DNA from: Theristus sp. LFF4_11
Lineage: Eukaryota > Nematoda > Chromadorea > Monhysterida > Xyalidae
NCBI GenBank assembly: GCA_030248135.1
Contig: JASANC010001810.1
Coordinates: 124,001 to 188,000 of the forward strand
Direction: 5' to 3'
DNA: 64,000 nt
Of this stretch, positions 55,213 through 64,000 are shown in pieces (position 1 is the stretch's first letter; the number at the start of each line of letters is the position of its first letter). The notes below the pieces were generated by a model. It was not told the DNA's origin, searched no databases, and saw nothing but the letters and a program-made list of their open reading frames with translations. A program made the position numbers and the translations under genes.

Positions 55213-58200
55213 ACCTCAACTTTTTGGCACCATCTTTTTAAAGTTCAACAAAAAATTTTACCTTGTAAATCCGTCAGCAATTAATTTTGGACCGTTTTAT
55301 CGTAAAACCAATTTATGGCTTGCACCGCCTTGGCTTTGAGTTACTTTCCCAAACACTGCTTTTAAGATAGTTTGTTTTTTAATACTGCTTTCGTCAAGTT
55401 TGTTTTTAATACTGCTTTCGTCAGCCTTCTTGTGTTTCTTTTTTTATATGTGTTTGGAAATTCTCTGCTGTTCCCATTAGTTTTACAAAATATTCATGTA
55501 TTCCCATCCACAAACCAGCCATTTTGTAGCAATTTTATTTTACTGTTATCAGCTGGGCGGCGTTTGCGTGCAACGCAGGCACAACAGCAATAAAAAATCG
55601 CAGACTTTTACATTGCTGTCGCGACAGGGTTACACGAAGGTACAATGAAAACTGTTATGGTTGTGTGAGAAATAATTTCTGTTGTACATGAAGTTGTCCG
55701 GGTAAATATGGGCGGAGAAAGAAATTGGCATGTAAAACAGCAAACCAAAAAACTCAACCAACTCATGGAACACCCTTCACAAATCTCTCAGCAAAAGAGC
55801 GCTCTCCTGACTCAAAATTACAGTAAAACGCTGCCGCACACGAACACTGAAAACAACACTTGGCTGGCCACAAAACCAACATTACAATCATCTCCAGAAA
55901 AATAACTTCCTCAAATAATCCAATAAACTGACAAAACGTAAAGCGTTTTTGTAATGAGAAAAAGAACAATATTGTAACTCTGAGCGAAAAAAAAAATAAT
56001 CGTGTCAACATAACCAAGACTACAACAGAAATAACCAATTACAGTTTCCGTTTAAGAAAAAAAACAGTTATCGTTTCAATTCGATCGACCAGCATTTCAT
56101 CGAAAAACGATGAAAAAATCACGAGGACTTAAGTGGCCCGTACAATGAATGGCTCTAAAAAAATCAACTCCACTTTCTCCAGAAAACCTGTCATAAAAAA
56201 CCTTTATCACGAAAACCCCAATCTGCTTCTCTTTTCGAATAATGAATCCCTCTCAGAGTTGACATAGAAAAGCACAGCACGGCAGCAACACAGTGAAAAT
56301 TCAAAGTTGCCAATAGTCACTTTGTACAGTTTTGTTTGCACGAAATGTGAGATGGATTTTTTAAGGTAAATAGAAACGGCGGAAAAAAAAGTTACACATG
56401 AAACACTGCCAAACATCAACAACAAAAACTTCATCTATTAATACCTTCACCGCGTGGTTAACTCAGTTTTTTTGCAATACAGCACATGTAACACAATAAA
56501 AAACGTTCTAGTCCAGGAAACTAGTGCGATTTGCCGGGCTGTGTTTGCAAACAAGTTTTTCTGCAAAATAATACAAAAACGGTAAAAGAGTCGATAAAAA
56601 ATCACGACTTGGAAAAATCAGAGAAAAAGGCAGAAGCCGGAAAAAATAGTTCCAGAAATCAACAATTGCTATGCGATCAGAGAAAGCTATTCAGCTTCAG
56701 CAGTAACAGTTGTGGCAGGTACAACAAGTACAGCTAAAAAATAATAAAAGATGGTGTCACATTCTTTTTTGTGTCTGTGAGAACGTTTCGCAATTAGCTT
56801 GGACACTTATTTTACAACAATGTGCTACACGGAAAAGAAAATAGTCAACCGAAACCAAAAACGAACAAACGACAAACGCTATACACGAATGATGAGTGAT
56901 TAAGATTGCACAAATGAATTGACACAGTAAAGAAACTAACGCTGACGCATTTGAGTGTGAGGTGCAGTTGAAACCAAGCTGAACAAGTTCAATTCTCTAT
57001 TTGAAGCTGTATAACTTTTCAAAACAAATTCAGCTCGATTTCAAGTGATCATCATTGTTTGATTGGTATTTAGTGGACAAGTTGGTCTGGAAAACAGCAA
57101 TACAACAAGTAAATATTTAATTGTTATTGTGTTTCAGGCTGTCAACTTCCGCAGTTAAAAACCAACCATAATATAACCCAAATATACCCGTTCAGCGGGA
57201 AGACACACACACAGACACATACAATGACGATGAAATACAGAACAATAAAGAGACGATGTAATACGACGATCAAAAACGACAAAAAAGAGCTCCACGGAAC
57301 CGAAACACGTGACAGCAGATTAACACACACTACTACGCAAACAGAAGGAATGGCAGAAAACAAGAACGTGTTACAATTGAAAAGTACAACAGAAAAAAAA
57401 CGAAAGCAATAAACTGATGATGGAGAATGTGGAAACGAGAAAAAAACGAAACTTTGTGCAACCGGTTGTAAACAACGAACGAACAATGATTAGATCACCG
57501 TGATTCGTGTGTGTACAACGACATTTGTGTCGCTAATCGTGGGCATTTCAAAGAACTTTTACAAAGTATTGTCGCTCTACCTGTTCAGATCACTTACAGA
57601 AGAACCACCACTGCGTCATCAATCGTGAGTTCAGCTCACCATTTCCGAAAAAAACTAGGAAGGTCACAAAATAAATCTTACCTATCCCGGTAAGATGATA
57701 GAATTCACGAAATCAAACAGCTTCAACAAAAAAAATACAAAATGTCAATGAAACAGCGTAAAAAATAGATAAAAGCACACGGCTCTGACCCTGCCCTCTG
57801 GAAGTACACACCAAACAAATTAATGTGTTTTCAAGAACAAAAAAATGCCGAACGTTTCAGTCACATGATGCAGAATAAAAGCCCCAGGGACCGAACGGCA
57901 CGACGTAAAACAAGATGAACTTTGGAAAACCGCAAAAAGAACCAAAAATAGCAATTTGACTTAACTTGCTCTGACTATAGCAACAGCATCATATATGATA
58001 CACAGGTGCAAGCAATGAATGCACACCATAAACTTCTGCAATCTTCTCTCTTTGTCACATTAGTGGCACACAAAAATCAATCGCAAATTTTTTTTGCGAA
58101 GAGCTCCAACATTCAAATCGAGTGAGTACAAATGTGACGGAACCAGGTTTTCATCAAGTAAAAAATTCAACAGTAAATGTTTTACCATTTTACGTCACAA

Positions 58201-59161
58201 GAGTTAATAGTAAAACTGCTTTCTGTTATATCGTACTATGATGTTTACTGTCTAGGGGTTTACTTGTTGATAGCACGGGTTCCGAAAAAAACATAATTTC
58301 AACTCAACAATAGACTTTTGAACGTTACAGAAATCAAAAATGCAAAAAAAAACAAAATTAACTGAGACGACATATTTGGATATTACAGGAAAAGAAACGA
58401 GCGAATTTTTATAACCACGGAATTTTACTTTGAAAACTTTCCCTTAAGTGGTTTATAGAAACTCGTTCATTTCCAATCCATAAAAAATTACAGAAAAGAA
58501 CAGCCGAACAAGGCAAGTGACAGTCACAAACAGTCATTTTCCTCCTTATATAACAGCTCATTGGCGTCATCTATGAAGACTACCCAGGACACAAAATAAT
58601 GTTGAAAACAAACAATTCAAAATAATATTCTTTGTGGTTACAAAAACCAAAATGCTTACTATTACCAAAAAAACTAACTGAGAAAGACGTTACGTGCCAC
58701 CGAAATGGGCGCAGACGAAAAGCGATTACAAAACAGAATCTTAAATACGAAGCAATGTTTACACTACGAAAAGAATCCAGATAAATTGAAACAACAAAAA
58801 ATGCAGACACACATTGAATACCGGTATGCAGAATACCATATCTCACTATCTCTGCAACGACAGAAAACAACGTGTAAATCTGTGTAGCATATTCAAAAAA
58901 AACATCACATCGCTCGGTTTACCCTTCTTTCCTATCACTCAGGCGAAGGTTGCAACAAAAAAGATCTTAAAAACGCAACACAACACAAAACGCTCTACTT
59001 GCTAGAATTCCAGAATCTTAGTGAACAAAAAATTTACTACAAAAGGAAATAGAAAAACACTGTATTGGTAAAACGATGCATGTTATTCTGTATGCCGTTG
59101 AACGAGCAAACGCCAACTCGCAATGAGAAAATCGCACAAATCGCCCCCCCAGCCGACGGTC
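55213..59161. other. Gene-poor AT-rich region
   Basis: No coding exon was recognised in 3.9 kb. It lies between the transposon nest and the stop codon of the PNRC-like gene, so part of it should be the 3' UTR of that gene. A 24-bp near-tandem duplication (TTTTTAATACTGCTTTCGTC) is present at about 55377-55420 and a CA-rich microsatellite near 57205. Confidence 0.4.
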
Positions 59162-59868
59162 TCACGCGGAGCGCACGGTGATGACGCTCGGACGGCACTG
59201 TTGTTGCTGCTCAATGCTGGTCGTCGGCTTGATCATCGACTCGAGCACCCAACGAATCGGCGGCGGCGGCAGCTCGTCCGCTGCGGGCGACTCGCTGAAC
59301 TTGGCACCGGCGTAGCGCGTGCCGGTCACCGGCGACATCCGGTGCTGTTGCTGGCTGCTGGCGTGTGGCGGTGGCGCCATCGGCGACGCCGTGAAATCCG
59401 TGACACTCGAAGCGCGACGACGATTGTTCTCGTGTTTCGTCACGGCGGCAACGCTTTGCTGCTGACGCGGCGAACCTCGACCACCCGAGCTGTTGTTGTT
59501 GTTGTTGGCGTGGCGTTTCTTGCCGTGACTGGTCGACTTCGGCGGCGAACGCAGCCCATTCGCGGTCGGCTGCTTCAAGTGCAGCAGATCGTTGTTGTTG
59601 TGGTTGGTCGGGATCTGCGTCATCAGTCGATTCATGATCATGTTCTCCTGCTGGTCGTTGTAGATCATGATCGCATTGTTGTTGTTGTTTGTGAGACGCT
59701 GTTGCATTTTCACGGCACCGCGCGTGCGATACGCGGGCCCACCACCGCCGGCAGCACCCGTCTTCACCGGCGTTGTGCCAATCTTGCTGTTGCTGTTCAT
59801 TCGTGACGATGCAGAGGCCATTGCTGATGTTGAGGTTGCGTTCAACGTGCACAACTGCTGACACATTT
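59162..59868 (-). CDS. PNRC-like protein (proline-rich nuclear receptor coactivator family)
   Basis: One coding exon from an acceptor (TTTTTTCTGCAG, exon start 59868) to the stop at 59162. The first ATG is at 59864-59866, giving 234 aa. Near the C-terminus, residues 185-206, is YAGAKFSESPAADELPPPP followed by IRW, which matches the conserved PNRC1/PNRC2 motif (YAGAKFSEPP...LPKPPSHW). In vertebrates this segment is the proline-rich site that binds the decapping factor DCP1A and nuclear receptors, and PNRC2 links UPF1 to decapping. The rest is low-complexity: runs of Asn and Gln, basic KKRH and RRR patches, much Ser and Pro. It is longer than vertebrate PNRC2 (139 aa). The acceptor lies only 2 nt before the ATG, so the leader must come from another exon or a spliced leader. 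Frame could also continue from an upstream coding exon. Confidence 0.72.
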
Positions 59869-62800
59869 CTGCAGAAAAAACAACGCAACCTTGTTTGATT
59901 TCTTTTGTGGTTCGTACGAAATATTCAGTTCCTAGCCGCACGACGGCAATGTGGTGCACTTAGCGTCATGTGGTGCACGTTGCCGCAAATTTCCGTCAGG
60001 GCATGCGTGAGCGTGCCACATGGTGACAATTGCACCACATTCACAGTCCAATTACAGGCAATCAGTGGACTGGTTGGTGATCACGTGATGCATGCTTTCA
60101 GTGCAGGACCGACTCTGCCCCACAGTGTAACCTGCACATCATCATGCTTCATGTGGTCACCAACCAATCAACTGATTGCCTGTGGTTGTGCACCGTTGCA
60201 TGTGTATAAATCAGATTTACCATTGGCTGTGATTTTTGCTTGCTGCACCAATCAGCTATCCAGGTCAACCGATGACAGACGAATCAAAATAATTACTGAA
60301 GATCACACCATGCTCAATCAAACACAAAACTTTACTTCAGTCAAGCACTCACCAAAATGGGGCGGAAACCAAATGGTTTCAGCGCAAACTTTTGGCAAGA
60401 GCACTTTACTCTGACCGTTGACGATTTTCTTTGGTTTAGTCGTTCGTTGCCGTTGTTTGTTAATTGACAAATCCCTTATTATGCCAAAATTGTGATTCTG
60501 TTACAACTCTCGAATTCTCGATCTGACTTGTGTTTATCTGATTATCCACACCTTCTCGTCGTTTTGATCCTGATCTTATTCCAGTCGTCCTCCTTTCCTC
60601 TCCTAACTTCACACCTTACACACTTCGCCAATATTTACACAATTCTCTGAAAATTTAAAATAGCTAATACAGACATATGGAATTGAAGTGGAGTGGAATT
60701 GAAATTCTTTCAAGAGTAATTTTCTCTGAATCTCTGAGAAATTTACGGCACAATATTGTGGATTTATTCAAACGTGTCCGGACTAAAATGATGTCATTTG
60801 CTTTAAAACGCCCGTTTGTCAAAGTACAGGCACTAACATGTCAGTTTGGTGTGACTGATTCGACATTCACCATTTGTTTACGGGAAGAAATCGGCGAAAC
60901 GGAAAGTCTGGTTTGCTGTGAATGACAAAACGCAAGTTTTGCGGCACATGACGTCATTTCAGTGGGACACGTTTGAAAAAATAGGTCATGCATCCACTAA
61001 AAACAACAAATGTCATCCACTACCGATTAAAGGCAGTGATGACGGATGATCTATAAATAGCTCGACTCGGCTCAACGAAAGCAGAAAGCGGGTTCCTATT
61101 TCAACTGAGAATCGGGTATGACGATTGACGATTGTGACGGCATCTTGTTGTTTTGCGCAACAAAGCAAAACAACAAGCCCAAGCCGAAGCCGCAGGAGGC
61201 GCACAATGATATAAGACGGTTTTTTTTGTCAGTTCAGGCAAAATGATAACAGATCAAAACACGACTGACTGAGGTCTGGTCTGAGTGAGGAGAGAGACCG
61301 ACCGACTCAACAGTCAACTGCATGTGATATGGTGACTGGCGAGGCGACAGCTTGCCCTTGCGTCACCAAAAAACATGATGTGCACGCCCAAAAAATGAAG
61401 ACCAATGCCAATGCACATAACAACACTGGCGCACGCACATAACAACCAAGCTGCAGTGAAGAGAGTGCCTGCCACCAGGACGACTGCACCACATGACACA
61501 CTCTGTTGAATCGTTGACAAGACGTGCTGATGTGGACGTAAACATTATCGTACTCGCATACGGAGAAACACATTTTGGAATGGCTCTCGCGTTTGTCTTA
61601 ACGCGAAAATACGTAGGACAACCTGACTACGATAGATATTTCGAAATTTACGGCAATCTTCACCACAGTGCACAACCAATGTAGTGACGGAGGAGAAAAT
61701 AACTGCCGTAATTTCAAAAAAAAACATTTTCACATCTTCTCCTCGAACATTAACGCACCAGACGATGTGATTTGATTTATTCCGGTTTTTTGTGGTCACC
61801 AAAACTGACAAGCAAAATAAAGTCTAGCAAATGGTACAATCAAATGACTACAATGAAAGGGTGTTGTTATACAAGTTTGTCCCGATTTTAAGGAAAAAAA
61901 TTTTGAAAATCGTCCTCAATGATGAGAAAACACATCAAAACCGCATTTTTCGGAACATTGCGAAGTCTGAATATCATAACAATATGGAAGAGAAATGCAC
62001 AAATCATGTCAGAGTCAGGTTGTGTTGTTACGTTCAGAGACTTTGTTATCGTGGTCAATGTGGCGCTGCACGATGGCGCATATCAACCTCAACTGGGATT
62101 CCGTTGGTTAAAAAAAATCATCAGCATCATCAGCCAAGGATGTCCACCAAGCTTGACTTATTTGACTTATTGCGTCGGGCACCACAATGACCAACACTCT
62201 TTTTCAAGTTGTTGTTCAATAAAAAAACCGGCAAATTGTTTCGTCAGCCAGTCACGATCAAACATAAAGAATACCTTGATCAACACCGCATTTTGAACGC
62301 AAGTTTGCCAACGATTTACTGAACAACAAATTGTACCAAGAAGAAAAATATCCAAAAGTTGTATCGAATGAAATGAACCAGATTTCCAAATACCCAGTGC
62401 GGTAGATGAAGACTAACCTCTCCAAATGCCTCTTCGCCTATCAAATCTATTTCTGAAAAGACCATGCAAAATACGTTCCACACGGTGAAGCCGAACAAAG
62501 AAACAACAACAACAACGACGAACATACGTACAGACAAAGAGAGGAAGTGAGATATAATAACGACAAAAATGGATACGACACAATCTGAGCGAATCCTGTA
62601 AAATGTAATTTGGATGAGTTATCGGTCTCCAGAATGCGAATATTCAATGGGTCAATGATACGATCATGGAGAATACGAGGTGTAAGTCCTGGTCTGAAAA
62701 CATTGTGCGCTGATAAACCCAGTGATGCTGCACAGTCACAAGAAAACACACACGTGACAGTTGCTATTGCATATTTGAAATCATTTCGGCAAATACTTTT

Positions 62801-62989
62801 GTTTTGTTACCGCAATCGACGTTCGTCTGTGCGCGTGGAATATAAATTTGAACACCACTACAGCGTGTGTGCTTGTGGTGCGCCGCTGTGCAACATAGCC
62901 GTGTTGAAGATCACAAAGTGCTGTCTTCAGACCAGGACTTTCTGACAAAATGCGAGACCGTTTTCTCGCTGCTCTGATCAAAACTGCTT
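59869..62989. other. Region between the PNRC-like exon and WTAP
   Basis: No coding exon was recognised. It should contain the 3' UTR of WTAP and the promoter and leader of the PNRC-like gene. A MITE of the CAATCAGCTG family is at 60053-60185. Open frames here are short and have no family resemblance. Confidence 0.4.
60053..60185. mobile_element. CAATCAGCTG-type MITE, copy 4
   Basis: Left arm CAGGCAATCAGTGGACTGG then GGTGATCACGTGATGCATGC. The right arm is GTGGTCACCAACCAATCAAC followed by TGATTGCCTG. This is the clearest copy of the family, about 133 bp, with arms of about 40 bp. It lies upstream of the PNRC-like exon. Confidence 0.7.
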
Positions 62990-63717
62990 TCATTTCGCAT
63001 CGGCGACCGCATTCGTCTGCTGCTCCAAAGGTTGCTCTCCTCCTCCTCCATCGTCGTTGGTCGACTGTTTCACATTATTCACCATTCCGTTCGCTTTCGT
63101 CCGATAGTGACGATGCGCCTTACGACGTGTTTGAGTTGGCCCGCCGCCAGTAGCAGTAGCACTATTGCTAGTCCGCCCCACCGGTCGACGGGTGGAGCGA
63201 GCCGACGTCGTCGTCGTCCAATTCGAGCTGCTTGTTCTTGTCATCGGCTTCGGCGTCGTGTCTGACGAGTTGCCATCTTGGTGTGCCACCATCATTTGCT
63301 GGTCACCATTGTCGTCCCTCTTCTCCATCACCTCGTCGCCATTACCGCCACTGGTCACTCGTTGGCGTTTCACTGGTGGTGGCGGCGGCGACTCCGAGTG
63401 CCGCCCGTTAATCGCCATCGTTGGCGTCTCGTGGTACGGCGTGTTCGCTGTCCTGTGCTGCTCATCCAGCCCGATCTTCACATCCTCCTTGCGCTCGACT
63501 TTCACCGTTGTCGTCTTCTCGTTTCTTTCTTGTCTTTCCGCCGCCGCTGCTGTCCTCTGTTGTTTCAGAGCGACCTCATCCGTTTCACTCAACTGCAGCA
63601 ACGTCCGCAGCCGGCGATTCTCGGCCGTGGTGACGTCCAGTTGCTTCTTGAGGTACACCACCGTCGTCTGTAGCCCCTCCATGTCTTGGTCGAGATCGAG
63701 CAGCATGTCATCCACTT
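62990..63717 (-). CDS. WTAP: WTAP / fl(2)d orthologue, last coding exon (partial gene)
   Basis: The exon begins at a TTTTTGCAG acceptor (start 63717, split codon) and runs to a stop at 62990. It encodes about 241 aa. The first 45 residues form a coiled coil: LLDLDQDMEGLQTTVVYLKK then QLDV, matching the end of the WTAP coiled coil (human QLDEEVEGMQSTILVLQQQL). The remainder is a disordered tail rich in Thr, Ser, Gln, Asn and Pro, as in the family, with a PPPPPVKRQR basic patch. WTAP is the regulatory subunit that holds METTL3-METTL14 in nuclear speckles for m6A methylation of mRNA and also affects splicing. The N-terminal exons must lie above 64000, outside the window. Confidence 0.75.
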
Positions 63718-64000
63718 CTGCAAAAACCAGAGAGAACAAACTTTTTTCTTTTATTTTTTTAAATCTGGTTTTTATAAGAGGATTTTTTGTTTTCAAATAA
63801 AAATTTCACAAAGACAAACGTTGTTTTGTCAAACACAAAACGTATCAACAGCGATATTAATAACCGCCAGCAAAAAATACGAAACTTCGTGTGGTAGGGG
63901 TAGCCAGCGGTCCTAAACAATGCTAAAGAATAAATGACAAAAATATGTGACATGGTATCCTGAAAGTCACGACCCGAGTCTTCAAAATACACTACCTAAA
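63718..64000 (-). other. Intron of the WTAP gene (partial)
   Basis: AT-rich sequence upstream of the WTAP last exon. No further exon was recognised before the window edge. Confidence 0.5.

Noticed and set aside
59123..59806. Arg/Val-rich plus-strand frame of 227 residues opposite the PNRC-like exon
   Set aside because: It is the antisense of CAG/AAC-rich codons; the minus strand carries the conserved PNRC motif.
1..64000. CRISPR arrays, operons of bacterial type, rRNA or phage genes
   Set aside because: Splice-structured animal genes fill the window and no such feature was seen.

Overview
This window is metazoan nuclear DNA. Four protein genes can be recognised, and all four are on the minus strand. 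They are built from short, GC-richer exons with ordinary GT-AG introns of roughly 90 bp to 1.9 kb, set in AT-rich DNA full of small inverted-repeat transposons. The species cannot be fixed from the sequence. The products (cytoplasmic dynein heavy chain, a DFRP1/ZC3H15 protein, a PNRC-like protein and the WTAP subunit of the m6A writer) point to an animal, and the dense introns and repeat load suggest a non-model invertebrate.

Layout from low to high coordinate. At 1-2288 there is little: one possible plus-strand last exon (718-860) that would converge on the next gene. ZC3H15 occupies 2289-4827 (minus) in seven exons and gives about 432 aa. Next, 4828-5782 is the 3' UTR of the dynein gene and the leader of ZC3H15. 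The cytoplasmic dynein 1 heavy chain gene (DYNC1H1 orthologue) then fills 5783-50607. I traced 79 core exons from a start codon at 50607 to a TGA at 5783, every junction in frame, giving 4,686 codons (human is 4,646 aa). One further 69-bp in-frame exon at 8163-8231 looks like an alternative cassette. From 50798 to about 55212, immediately 5' of the dynein start codon, lies a nest of transposons. A gene-poor stretch follows (55213-59161), then a single-exon PNRC-like coding region (59162-59868), another gene-poor stretch, and the last coding exon of a WTAP/fl(2)d orthologue (62990-63717), whose other exons lie beyond the window.

The genes are housekeeping genes with no obvious shared pathway, although three of the four (ZC3H15/DFRP1, PNRC, WTAP) belong to families acting on mRNA or translation. 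The unusual part is the mobile DNA. Many elements have readable terminal inverted repeats and target-site duplications: hAT-like (8-bp TSD), Tc1/mariner-like (TA), and a 1.36-kb TTAA-flanked element made of inverted arms and 107-bp tandem repeats. Several are nested, so their order of insertion can be read. Coordinates were derived by hand from splice motifs, reading frame and remembered family sequences; no alignment or transcript was available.
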